NCBI GenBank assembly: GCA_007124395.1
Contig: SLFF01000321.1
Coordinates: forward strand, 1 to 5,896
Direction of reading: 5' to 3'
Origin: Thermomicrobiaceae bacterium
GTDB lineage: Bacteria > Chloroflexota > Chloroflexia > Thermomicrobiales > Thermomicrobiaceae
DNA: 5,896 bases
The position numbers and the translations under genes are program-made. A model generated the notes under the pieces. The model worked only from the letters and a program-made list of their open reading frames with translations, did no database searches and was not told the DNA's origin. Positions within the stretch are counted from its first letter, which is position 1; every line of letters begins with the position of its first letter. This document shows positions 1 to 5,896 of this stretch, one piece after another.

Positions 1-259
1 CCCGATGCGGGAACTGTATGAGGCTGGTGTTCCGGTGACGGTCAACAGTGATGACCCACCGATGTTCAACACCACGCTGACGCAGGAGTATCGGGAGCTG
101 GTCGATCGATTCGGGTTCACCGTTTCCCAGCTCGAAGAGATCACACTGAACGCGATCAAGTTCGCGTTTCTTCCAGAATCCGAGAAAACCGCGATGGTAT
201 CTGCATTTCAGGCCGAGTTCGATCAACTTCGACAGAAGCACGGACTTGACGTAGAATAA
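1..259 (+). CDS. Adenosine deaminase family protein, C-terminal end (5' truncated by window edge)
   Basis: This is the last ~85 residues of a metal-dependent amidohydrolase of the adenosine/adenine/aminodeoxyfutalosine deaminase family, which hydrolytically removes the 6-amino group of a purine (deoxy)nucleoside or base in the cytosol. Reading is open from base 2, so the ATG at base 5 is an internal Met and not the start. The diagnostic motif is N-S-D-D-P-P-M-F at about bases 44-67. Its first Asp is, by family knowledge, the zinc ligand at the end of a TIM-barrel strand and the second helps bind substrate. The tail (T-x-x-Y-R-E-L, then N-A-I-K-F-A-F-L and a charged helix) matches the usual C-terminal helices of the family, and the stop is TAA at 257-259. 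Family membership is clear. Which purine substrate it uses cannot be decided from this fragment. No convincing terminator hairpin follows it. Confidence 0.9.
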   Translation, partial: PMRELYEAGVPVTVNSDDPPMFNTTLTQEYRELVDRFGFTVSQLEEITLNAIKFAFLPESEKTAMVSAFQAEFDQLRQKHGLDVE

Positions 260-319
260 GTGCGTACGTACGATGGTTCTTGAGATCCGGTTTAGGAGTA
301 ATTGGCTACCGTCGGGTTA

Positions 320-349
320 TTGAGCAGATTATGGTGAGCTACGTATACT
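320..349 (+). promoter_or_regulatory. Candidate sigma-70 promoter for the TPR/Roadblock unit
   Basis: A -35-like TTGAGC (320-325) is followed by an 18-base spacer and a -10-like TATACT (344-349). Transcription would start near 355-357, leaving a leader of about 98 bases before the ATG at 454. It sits in the gap between the deaminase stop and the TPR gene (260-453), which holds no other gene; the only other structure I see there is a short CGTACGTACG palindrome (263-272) of no obvious role. The hexamers are good but the assignment is by inspection only. Confidence 0.55.
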
Positions 350-444
350 TGTAGCATGCGAACATCTCGCTGTACCTGCTTGCTGCCAGATCATCGGAAC
401 TTCGTCACCATTTGATCAGCAGCGTATCCCGCCAGTCAGGAAAC

Positions 445-456
445 GAGGGAGTGATG
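445..456 (+). promoter_or_regulatory. Ribosome binding site and start codon of the TPR gene
   Basis: GAGG at 445-448 lies five bases before ATG at 454, a near-ideal Shine-Dalgarno arrangement. The frame is open further upstream to a TTG at 412, and there is also an in-frame GTG at 451. The TTG at 412 has no purine-rich motif at proper distance, and the 14 extra residues it would add do not belong to the TPR fold. The ATG at 454 is therefore preferred. Confidence 0.65.
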
Positions 457-3282
457 GCCGAGGTGCTACTGACACAGGCTGTCAATCAGGCCGAGGAAGC
501 AATCGAATCTGGCAATTATGGCGGGGCTATCGAGACCTGCCAGCGGATCCTCGGGCAATTTCCGGAGTTTGCCGGGGCACATCGGATCATGGCTGAGGCA
601 TATGCCGAGCAGGGTGATCTCGAAGCTGCCCGGGACGCATTCCAGCGAACTCTGGAACGTGACCCACAGAGTATCCCGGCGCATCTCGGACTGGGAATGC
701 TGGCGGAAGAAGCTGGCGATCAAGAGTCTGCGCTTGCCTATTTTCAGGTTGCCTGGGAGATCGATCCACGCCGGCGTGATCTGCGTGAACACGTCAGCCG
801 GATATCCCAGCAACTCTACGGCTCTGATGGACGGCTCTATCTGACACGCGCTGCACTGGCATCGCTCCACTTCCACGCGGGCCGGTGGGACCGTGCGGTT
901 ACTGAAACGGCACAGGTGCTTCAGGATTACGCATCCCGCCTCGATGTCCAGGTCCGTCTGACCGAGGCGCTCTGGCGACGCGGTGACGATTCGCAGGCAA
1001 AGCAGGTCAGCAATACGATTCTCAAGTCACTGCCATCGGCAGTGGTTCCTTTGCTCATTCTGGCGGATGTTCACCGCCGGGAAGGTGATCAGGCAACAGC
1101 CCAGCGGTATCTTCAGCAGGCCCGGGATATCGATCCCGATGGCGTGCGTGCCGCTGACCTGATCATTGTCGGGTTCGACGACCAGGCAGATTTCCTGGCA
1201 GTCGATGATATCCCGACCTTCGATGAACAGCTGGTTCATGAGGAACCGGCACGCTATGCTCCGGCACCTGATTTTTCAGCTACCCAGGACACAGACGAGC
1301 TCCCACCGATCCAGCGAGACGCTGATCGGGAAGACGTTGTGGTGCCTGACCCGGTGAGCCAGCCACAAGTACCGGAAATGCCCACCGCATCGCAGGAAGC
1401 ACCTGCAGTTATGCAGCCTTTCCGGTGGGAGGATGTCGGGGACGAAGACCTCGAGGTTTCTGATCTGGACCACGGAACACCTCCACCGCAAGCACCGCAG
1501 GCGGATGAGGATCTGTTCTCGCTCTTGAGCGATGAAGAGCTGGACCAGGCTCGCCCGGGTGCTGATTCCTCCACCGGCTATACCAACGTGCTGGATTCGC
1601 TTGATGCTGCAGGGATGGAACCGTTCGATCCAACTGGTGGTAGCGATACGACTGCATCTCAGCGGCGTGAGCCACCGCAGCCATCGTCAGAATCGCCGCG
1701 TGATGACATGGTGCTGCCATCTGAAGAAGAGCTCGAAGGCGCTCGCCCATCAGAGGAGCGTGAACGCGGCTATACCAGCATGCTGGATTCACTCGAAGCC
1801 GAGGGCATGGAGCCATTCGATCCGACCGGTGCAAGTCAGCAGCGTGCCCATCAGGCTCAGCCAGAACCGGAGCCAGCTCCGCATGATGATATGACGTTGC
1901 CGAGCGAGGAAGAGATTGAACAGGCTCGTCCAACCGGAGAGCGCGAGCCAGGCTTCACCGGCGTGCTGGATTCACTCGAAGCCGAAGGTATCGAACCGTT
2001 CGACCCACTGGGTGAGCAATCTGATGATTCAACGGATCAATCCGCGGCGTCATCGGCGGAAGATGTCGATGACTGGTTCAGCGAGTTCTCGCTTCCGAGC
2101 GATGAAGAGCTCGATCAGGCCAAGCCGGAAGAGCAACGTCCGGCTGGGTTCACCGGCATGCTGGACTCTCTGGATGCCGAAGGTATGCAGCCGTTCGATC
2201 CGGATCAGTCGGATGCGGGACCTGAACCGGCCGCGTCACCGCCACCGGTTGAACCCGAAGATGCCGGTGATGCGACCATCAGCCTAGATGATCTGGGACA
2301 TGATGATTCGTTCGAGCTGGACTGGTCACAGATTGACCAGGAGATCGAAGAAGCCCGGCCTGGCGAAATGCCTCGCGGGTACACCGATCAGCTCCGGACT
2401 CTCGATGATCATGGACTGGAGCCGTTCTCCTTCGAGGAGCCAGACGCGCAGCAAGAAGCAGTGCCAGAGCCAGAACCTGAGAAGCCGGAGAGCGATGAAC
2501 TCGATCTCGATCAGATGACGGCCGGCTGGGAAGCAGAGTCTGCGGGAGAACCGGATCCTGTTGATGAGGATATGGATTCGATCGGTGTCATGTTTGGCGA
2601 TGATCAGATCGACCAGTTCACCGAAACAGAGCCGTTGCGTCCTGAGATGCTCTACGAAGGCCTGGTTTCGGAGACCCCATCGATGGACTCGAGTGAAGAG
2701 GAATCCGGATGGCTTGAAGGCGAGACGGCTGCCGATCAGTTCATTGATATGGCGTCTGATATCGATGATCTGAGTACCGACACGGATACGCCTTCGGTTT
2801 CTGATCCGATGCCAGTTGTTCCACGTGAAACGCCGCTGGCGACTGTGTCCGCAGAGCGACTCGGTCTGGATGCAGAACTGATCCAGCGGGCCCGTGAGAT
2901 GAAGCGGGACTTGATCGAGCAGGGAATGGTTGGTGGATCGACTCCACTGCCAGGAACCGAGACCGATGATTCGTCGGCACTGCGGAAAGTGGTGGAGCAG
3001 AACCCGGCCGACATCGAGCAGCGGATCGCACTGGCACAATCGCTGATGGCCAGCAGTCCTGACGAGGCGCTGGAGCACTATCGATGGGTTTACCGCAACG
3101 CTCCAGAGCGCAGCAGCGAGGTTGTGCGGGATCTCTCTCAATTGATCGACATCATGCGGGAGCGCGAAGTCGGGGTGCACCGGTTGCTCGGTGCGCTGTA
3201 CCGACGCGGTGGAGACTGGGCAGCAGCGGCATCGCACTACGGAGAATCGTTGACCTACCAGCGCGGAAGTTCGAACCGGTGA
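454..3282 (+). CDS. TPR scaffold protein with acidic linker carrying five copies of a ~37-aa motif
   Basis: The product is 942 residues from ATG 454 (numbering used here); a TTG at 412 would give 956. Residues ~7-229 form six tetratricopeptide repeats, each with the canonical G/A spacing and a terminal D-P or P, in two blocks: ~7-107 (three) and ~128-229 (three). Residues ~240-795 are a low-complexity, strongly acidic, Pro/Glu/Asp/Ser-rich and probably disordered linker, with P-E-P-E-P stretches. It holds five copies of a conserved motif at 357-393, 421-457, 482-518, 547-583 and 625-660. Residues ~800-934 return to helical TPR-like sequence. There is no signal peptide or membrane segment, so it is probably cytosolic. 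TPRs mediate protein-protein contacts, so a scaffold or adaptor role is inferred; no catalytic motif is visible. It is followed after 16 bases by a Roadblock/LC7 gene, very likely co-transcribed, which suggests a shared signalling or polarity-type job. The exact function is unknown. Confidence 0.88.
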   Translation: MAEVLLTQAVNQAEEAIESGNYGGAIETCQRILGQFPEFAGAHRIMAEAYAEQGDLEAARDAFQRTLERDPQSIPAHLGLGMLAEEAGDQESALAYFQVAWEIDPRRRDLREHVSRISQQLYGSDGRLYLTRAALASLHFHAGRWDRAVTETAQVLQDYASRLDVQVRLTEALWRRGDDSQAKQVSNTILKSLPSAVVPLLILADVHRREGDQATAQRYLQQARDIDPDGVRAADLIIVGFDDQADFLAVDDIPTFDEQLVHEEPARYAPAPDFSATQDTDELPPIQRDADREDVVVPDPVSQPQVPEMPTASQEAPAVMQPFRWEDVGDEDLEVSDLDHGTPPPQAPQADEDLFSLLSDEELDQARPGADSSTGYTNVLDSLDAAGMEPFDPTGGSDTTASQRREPPQPSSESPRDDMVLPSEEELEGARPSEERERGYTSMLDSLEAEGMEPFDPTGASQQRAHQAQPEPEPAPHDDMTLPSEEEIEQARPTGEREPGFTGVLDSLEAEGIEPFDPLGEQSDDSTDQSAASSAEDVDDWFSEFSLPSDEELDQAKPEEQRPAGFTGMLDSLDAEGMQPFDPDQSDAGPEPAASPPPVEPEDAGDATISLDDLGHDDSFELDWSQIDQEIEEARPGEMPRGYTDQLRTLDDHGLEPFSFEEPDAQQEAVPEPEPEKPESDELDLDQMTAGWEAESAGEPDPVDEDMDSIGVMFGDDQIDQFTETEPLRPEMLYEGLVSETPSMDSSEEESGWLEGETAADQFIDMASDIDDLSTDTDTPSVSDPMPVVPRETPLATVSAERLGLDAELIQRAREMKRDLIEQGMVGGSTPLPGTETDDSSALRKVVEQNPADIEQRIALAQSLMASSPDEALEHYRWVYRNAPERSSEVVRDLSQLIDIMREREVGVHRLLGALYRRGGDWAAAASHYGESLTYQRGSSNR
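1522..2433 (+). repeat. Five-copy intragenic motif array within the TPR gene
   Basis: Five in-frame units lie at 1522-1632, 1714-1824, 1897-2007, 2092-2202 and 2326-2433. Consensus, in pieces: L-P-S-[D/E]-E-E-[L/I]-[D/E]-Q-A-[R/K]-P, six variable residues (five in unit 5), G-[Y/F]-T, then L-D-S-L-[D/E]-A-E-G-M-[E/Q]-P-F-D-P. Units 1-4 are each exactly 37 codons; unit 5 is 36 and most diverged, ending P-F-S-F. Unit starts are 64, 61, 65 and 78 codons apart, and the spacers are acidic, proline-rich and unrelated to one another. Units 2 and 3 share an exact 22-base direct repeat (1781-1802 and 1964-1985), which suggests fairly recent duplication. Elsewhere synonymous differences dominate while the protein motif is kept, which points to selection on the peptide. 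Confidence 0.9.
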
Positions 3283-3298
3283 TTGGAGCAGGGCCACA

Positions 3299-3622
3299 AT
3301 GGACGATCAATTGATCTCGCTGCTCGACTACGAGGGGGTGTTGACCGCCCTGGCGACAACGCCGGATGGACTCGTTATCGCCGCGGCCGGGCTGGGTGGC
3401 GATGATGCGGAGATTCTCGGAGCTGCCGGTGCAACGCTTTTTTCCGGCGACGGGTCGGGTAGTGAGGACCACGGGATGGTCGAAGTGGGTGATGGAGCAG
3501 TTCATCTGCTGCGGGGAGAAGAGTTTTCCCTCGTGGTCCTCACGGACTCAAACGTTCCCCATGAAGCGCTCGTCGATCTGATGCAGGAATCGCTCGAGTC
3601 AGTTGCTGGAGCGTTCCGGTAG
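3299..3622 (+). CDS. Roadblock/LC7 domain protein
   Basis: This is a 107-residue single-domain protein, the usual size for bacterial Roadblock/LC7 (MglB-like) proteins. The pattern fits the fold: a first strand pair with a turn (residues ~13-31, G-V-L-T-A-L-A-T-T then D-G-L-V-I-A), a helix (~36-48), strands at ~61-82 and a C-terminal helix (~87-103). Family members form homodimers or heterodimers; some act as GTPase-activating proteins or platforms for Ras-like GTPases such as MglA. No GTPase gene lies in this window. The start is ATG 3299, with purine-rich GGAG (3285-3288) and AGGG (3290-3293) upstream. It follows the TPR gene by only 16 bases and precedes a strong terminator, so it is the last gene of that unit. 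It could instead be a general dimerisation module without GTPase activity. Family assignment is confident; the partner is inferred. Confidence 0.85.
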   Translation: MDDQLISLLDYEGVLTALATTPDGLVIAAAGLGGDDAEILGAAGATLFSGDGSGSEDHGMVEVGDGAVHLLRGEEFSLVVLTDSNVPHEALVDLMQESLESVAGAFR

Positions 3623-3666
3623 GCAGGGGCGAGAGAACCGGTCCTCTGATTTCGCTATGGTAGGCT

Positions 3667-3698
3667 AAGCACCGCTGGATTCTTCCAGCGGTGCTTTT
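3667..3698 (+). terminator. Intrinsic terminator after the Roadblock gene
   Basis: A perfect 13-bp stem (3667-3679 paired with 3684-3696) with a TTCT tetraloop is followed by a short T run (3695-3698). It lies 44 bases after the Roadblock stop codon and 50 bases before ndk, so it most likely ends the TPR/Roadblock transcript and separates ndk from it. Confidence 0.85.
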
Positions 3699-3748
3699 GT
3701 GTGTAGTGAATCACCAGTGTGAACGAAGAGAAGGGAATTGGTTGAACG

Positions 3749-4198
3749 ATGGAACGAACACTGATTATCGTGAAGCCAGACGGCGTACAGCGCGGACTCA
3801 TCGGCCGGGTACTCTCCCGGTTCGAGGAGAAGGGGCTGAGGATCGCCGGACTGAAGCTGATGCGCGTGAGCAATGAGCTGGCCGAAACGCACTACGGCGA
3901 GCATCGAGAGAAGCCGTTCTTCGGCGATCTCGTCTCGTTCATCACCTCGTCACCGGTGGTTGTCGGTGTGGTCGAAGGACCGAATGCGGTTTCGATTACT
4001 CGAGGGCTGGTCGGGGCAACTAACCCGGCCGACGCCGCAGCTGGAACGATCCGGGGAGACTTCGGGCTGACGATCGGGATGAACATCATCCACGCGTCCG
4101 ATGCCGTAGAGTCCGGAAAGCGTGAGGTTTCGCTGTTCTTTAATGACAACGAGATCGTCGACTACTCGCGTGACATCGAACGCTGGATCGTCGAGTAG
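3749..4198 (+). CDS. ndk: Nucleoside diphosphate kinase
   Basis: Ndk transfers the gamma phosphate of ATP to NDPs and dNDPs through a phosphohistidine intermediate, keeping cytosolic (d)NTP pools balanced. The 149-residue product has the family's full length and every key residue. These are the N-terminal T-L-I-I-V-K-P-D-G strand with Lys9; Arg85, Thr91, Arg102 and Asn112 for nucleotide and phosphate binding; and the catalytic His115 within N-I-I-H-A-S-D. Each is offset by three from the human NDPK numbering. The start at ATG 3749 puts the conserved M-E-R-T-L opening in place; AAGGGA at 3731-3736 is a somewhat distant ribosome binding site. The gene stands alone after a terminator. Its own promoter must lie in or just upstream of 3697-3748, but I could not assign clear hexamers. 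It converges with the cupin gene across the parS-containing gap. Confidence 0.98.
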   Translation: MERTLIIVKPDGVQRGLIGRVLSRFEEKGLRIAGLKLMRVSNELAETHYGEHREKPFFGDLVSFITSSPVVVGVVEGPNAVSITRGLVGATNPADAAAGTIRGDFGLTIGMNIIHASDAVESGKREVSLFFNDNEIVDYSRDIERWIVE

Positions 4199-4211
4199 AT
4201 TCCCCAGGGAC

Positions 4212-4225
4212 GTTTCATGTGAAAC
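4212..4225. other. parS-like ParB-binding site (one base off consensus)
   Basis: GTTTCATGTGAAAC differs by one central base from the 14-bp bacterial parS core GTTTCACGTGAAAC. It lies 13 bases after the ndk stop codon in a non-coding gap between convergent genes, 46 bp centre to centre from a perfect site. ParB/Spo0J is known to bind such sites and load as a clamp for chromosome segregation. Binding here is inferred from sequence only. Confidence 0.7.
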
Positions 4226-4252
4226 GATTCCACCTCTGGCGACGAGACCTTG

Positions 4253-4287
4253 CCCGCGTTTCACGTGAAACGCGGGTATTTTAATGC
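4253..4287 (+). terminator. Possible ndk terminator overlapping parS
   Basis: A 24-bp perfect palindrome (4253-4264 and 4265-4276) could fold into a GC-topped hairpin in ndk mRNA, beginning 54 bases after the stop. It is followed by the T-rich stretch TATTTT (4277-4282). On the minus strand the hairpin is not followed by a T run, so it would serve ndk and not the cupin gene. The palindrome is fully accounted for by parS plus five extra pairs on each side, so termination is a secondary inference. Confidence 0.4.
4258..4271. other. parS centromere-like site (perfect consensus core)
   Basis: GTTTCACGTGAAAC is an exact match to the 14-bp parS core known from Streptomyces and other bacteria, flanked by C and G rather than the T and A of the B. 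subtilis 16-mer. It is the centre of a 24-bp perfect palindrome. Together with the site at 4212-4225 it makes a two-site cluster, in the intergenic position often seen for parS. parS sites usually cluster in the origin-proximal part of the chromosome, but no parA or parB gene is in the window. Confidence 0.85.
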
Positions 4288-4301
4288 TCGAATTCGGCCC
4301 G

Positions 4302-4712
4302 TCAGCGTGCCTCGCCATTCTGATTTATGCCGGGTACCCACTTGCCATCCGCGGCCACTGCTTCTTCCGGGCCTGGCCAGGGCGGGATGGTCATCATCAG
4401 CATCCGGAGTGGACGCTCACCGTCCGACCGAAACTGAAACGCGGCGCCAGTCGGAATGGTGACGCATGTCCCGGCCTGCAGATCGACCGTCTCCTCGTGA
4501 CCATCCAGCTGCCGCCAGAGCTGTCCCTGACCTTCCAGCACATACCAGACCTCTTCGATGGTGAGGTGATACACCGGCGCGGTGATCTGATCCGGCCGCA
4601 GCTCGATCAACCCGACACTCGTCTGCTCGGTTCTGACCAGTGGAAAGATCCGGGAGCCATCCGGGGCCGGTTCAGACGGCACCGGCATCTGAACGGTCTG
4701 AAACTCGGTCAT
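4302..4712 (-). CDS. Small cupin-domain protein
   Basis: The 136-residue product is a single cupin beta-barrel. Motif 1 is recognisable at residues ~47-64 (V-Y-H-L-T-I-E-E-V-W-Y-V-L-E-G), and motif 2 at ~78-95 (L-Q-A-G-T-C-V-T-I-P-T-G-A-A-F). Compared with the H-x-H-(3-4)-E and P-x-G-x2-H pattern, His49 and Glu53 are kept, but the first His is Val47 and the motif 2 His is Phe92, so metal binding may be weak or absent. The C terminus is P-P-W-P-G-rich, as in many small cupins. The start is ATG 4712: GAGGAG (4724-4719 on this strand) sits six bases before it, whereas the in-frame GTG at 4739 lacks such a site. It begins 23 bases after the dehydrogenase stop and is probably co-transcribed with it. 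Cupins range from isomerases and dioxygenases to ligand-binding regulators; the substrate is unknown. Confidence 0.88.
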   Translation of the reverse strand: MTEFQTVQMPVPSEPAPDGSRIFPLVRTEQTSVGLIELRPDQITAPVYHLTIEEVWYVLEGQGQLWRQLDGHEETVDLQAGTCVTIPTGAAFQFRSDGERPLRMLMMTIPPWPGPEEAVAADGKWVPGINQNGEAR

Positions 4713-4724
4713 CGACATCTCCTC
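4713..4724 (-). promoter_or_regulatory. Ribosome binding site of the cupin gene
   Basis: A GAGGAG hexamer (4724 to 4719 on the minus strand) is separated by six bases from ATG 4712. This spacing decides the start against the upstream GTG at 4739, whose codon overlaps the dehydrogenase TGA, and against the ATG at 4718, which directly abuts the hexamer. Confidence 0.8.
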
Positions 4725-4735
4725 AAAACGGGCGA

Positions 4736-5896
4736 TCACGGCTCATCGAACTCGAAAACCGCCCGGATCACGTTGTTCCGACCCCGACTGGTAGCCGTGG
4801 TGAACGCGTTGGCGTAGTCATCCAGTCGAAACCGGTGCGTGACCAGTGGTGCGAGATCCACCCGACCTTCAGCCATCAGATCGACGGCCAGCTGCATGGT
4901 ATTGACCGATCGCCCGGCGAGCTCATGTACGCCGTAACCAAACGAGCCCTGAACATCGACTTCGTGGAACCAGATCGGCGTCCAGTCGACATCCGACGGC
5001 ATTTTGGGTATACCGACAAGTGCCAGCATTCCGCCGGGACGAATCAGCCGGAGCGCATCGTCGAGCGTGGAGTTGGAGCCGACGCACTCGTAGACACGAT
5101 CCACCCCACCCTGCACGATGTGCTTGCCCAGCACTGGCTTGATGACCTCGGCATCGACCCGCTCGGCTATCTGTCGATAGAATCCGATGCCCCGTTCAGG
5201 CCGGATCACCTCATCTGCACCGAGCTGCTTTGCCATCTCGACCTGGTAGGGGTGGCGGGCCGTCATCAGAATCCGGGATTTGCAGCCGATCGCCCGGATC
5301 GCCGCCAGCGTCACCAGTCCCATCACCCCGGAACCCATGATGAGAATCGTCTCGTCGTCCCCCGGGCGATGTCGCAACACCGCGTGCAGGGCAATACCGA
5401 ACGGCTCGGCAATCACGGCAGCTTCATCCGGAACATGATCTGGCAGTGGAATTACCTGTGATCGATGCGCCAGGAACTGTGGACTCCAGCTGCCACCGGT
5501 ATCTCGACAGAAGCCGGTGAGCATTCCCGGACTGAGCGTTCCCACACGAAACCGGGCACAGAGGTTGGGGCGTCCACTGGCACACATCGAGCAGGGATCA
5601 TCGGCAAACCCGCGTTGCTCGCAGGACAGCAGTGGATTGATCACCACCCGCTGCTGTGGCTCGAATCCGTGGCCATCGTCGTTATTTCGGGAAATGCGGC
5701 CGACGTTCTCATGGCCGAGCGTGAACGGCATCGAGGTATACGGCTCCAGCGCCAGGCTGCTCTGAAGCAGCACGGTACTGATATCAGTACCGCAGATGCC
5801 GCCATATCGAGTATCGACCCGCAGCCAGTCCGCATCGGGTAGCGGCGGCTGCCGGATGTCGTTCAGCTGCAGACAGGCTGCCCGGCTCCAGAACGC
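4736..5896 (-). CDS. Zinc-dependent medium-chain alcohol dehydrogenase (N terminus beyond window)
   Basis: There are 386 codons in the window; the frame stays open to the right edge, and the GTG at 5773 is internal because the catalytic-site motif lies upstream of it. Numbered from the first codon at the edge: G-G-I-C-G-T-D with catalytic zinc ligand Cys35; G-H-E with His62; Glu164 in I-A-E-P, the probable third ligand; and a structural-zinc loop with Cys92, Cys102, Cys105 and Cys113. The Rossmann motif G-S-G-V-M-G is at 188-193. The end of the second Rossmann strand reads T-A-R-H-P-Y-Q (212-218), with no acidic residue at the usual NAD-selecting position, so NADP use is possible. The family oxidises alcohols or polyols (threonine, sorbitol or glucose dehydrogenase types) in the cytosol; the substrate is not identifiable here. 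Only a short N-terminal stretch should be missing. The downstream cupin gene is probably in the same operon. Confidence 0.93.
   Translation of the reverse strand, partial: AFWSRAACLQLNDIRQPPLPDADWLRVDTRYGGICGTDISTVLLQSSLALEPYTSMPFTLGHENVGRISRNNDDGHGFEPQQRVVINPLLSCEQRGFADDPCSMCASGRPNLCARFRVGTLSPGMLTGFCRDTGGSWSPQFLAHRSQVIPLPDHVPDEAAVIAEPFGIALHAVLRHRPGDDETILIMGSGVMGLVTLAAIRAIGCKSRILMTARHPYQVEMAKQLGADEVIRPERGIGFYRQIAERVDAEVIKPVLGKHIVQGGVDRVYECVGSNSTLDDALRLIRPGGMLALVGIPKMPSDVDWTPIWFHEVDVQGSFGYGVHELAGRSVNTMQLAVDLMAEGRVDLAPLVTHRFRLDDYANAFTTATSRGRNNVIRAVFEFDEP

Noticed and set aside
263..272. CGTACGTACG palindrome downstream of the deaminase gene
   Set aside because: Too short for a terminator, no T run follows it, and it has no matching partner or known operator motif.
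466..876. Long minus-strand and alternate-frame open stretches within the TPR gene (also 1409-1933 and 2326-3297, minus)
   Set aside because: They overlap a clearly coding frame with recognisable TPRs and motif repeats, have compositions typical of shadow frames, and show no family features or ribosome binding sites.
1522..2433. The repeat array as a CRISPR or mobile-element repeat
   Set aside because: The units are in-frame, diverged at synonymous positions and embedded in one long coding sequence, so they are protein repeats.
3656..3661. TATGGT as a -10 element for an ndk transcript that would carry the terminator hairpin in its leader (attenuation)
   Set aside because: No -35-like hexamer lies 16-18 bases upstream, and the hairpin is explained simply as the terminator of the preceding unit.
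4250..4462. Small plus-strand open frame beginning M-P-A-F-H-V-K-R across the perfect parS site
   Set aside because: The F-H-V-K-R string is just the translation of the parS palindrome, a common false gene start, and the rest is antisense to the cupin gene.
4640..5461. Plus-strand 273-codon open frame opposite the dehydrogenase and cupin genes
   Set aside because: It lies antisense to two well-recognised proteins and its translation resembles no family; it is the antisense shadow of a biased coding sequence.

Overview
This is a bacterial chromosomal window of moderately GC-rich DNA with short intergenic gaps and leadered genes carrying purine-rich ribosome binding sites. Its gene set (a TPR protein with a long acidic linker next to a Roadblock/LC7 protein, then ndk, plus perfect parS-type DNA) is most reminiscent of Chloroflexota, possibly the Thermomicrobia side. 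That assignment is an inference from protein style; no rRNA or other marker gene is present.

Layout, left to right. (1) The 3' end of an adenosine-deaminase family gene (1-259, +). (2) A gap of about 190 bases with a good sigma-70 type promoter. (3) A two-gene unit: a 942-residue protein with six N-terminal TPRs, a long acidic proline-rich linker holding five copies of a ~37-residue motif, and a C-terminal TPR-like helical region (454-3282, +), followed after 16 bases by a 107-residue Roadblock/LC7 protein (3299-3622, +). A strong intrinsic terminator (3667-3698) ends the unit. (4) ndk, nucleoside diphosphate kinase, complete with all key residues (3749-4198, +). (5) A convergent intergenic gap of 103 bases with two parS-like ParB-binding palindromes, one a perfect GTTTCACGTGAAAC inside a 24-bp perfect palindrome that may also terminate ndk. 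(6) On the minus strand, a two-gene unit read from the right edge: a zinc-type medium-chain dehydrogenase (5' end outside the window) and, 23 bases after its stop, a small cupin-fold protein.

Functionally, adenosine deaminase and Ndk are nucleotide-metabolism housekeeping genes. The TPR/Roadblock pair looks like a scaffold plus a small-GTPase-regulator-like partner. The dehydrogenase/cupin pair looks like a catabolic unit of unknown substrate. The parS pair implies chromosome segregation by ParAB and suggests the locus may lie in the origin-proximal part of the chromosome. The most notable items are the five-fold motif array in the TPR protein, with its Roadblock neighbour, and the paired parS sites between convergent genes.
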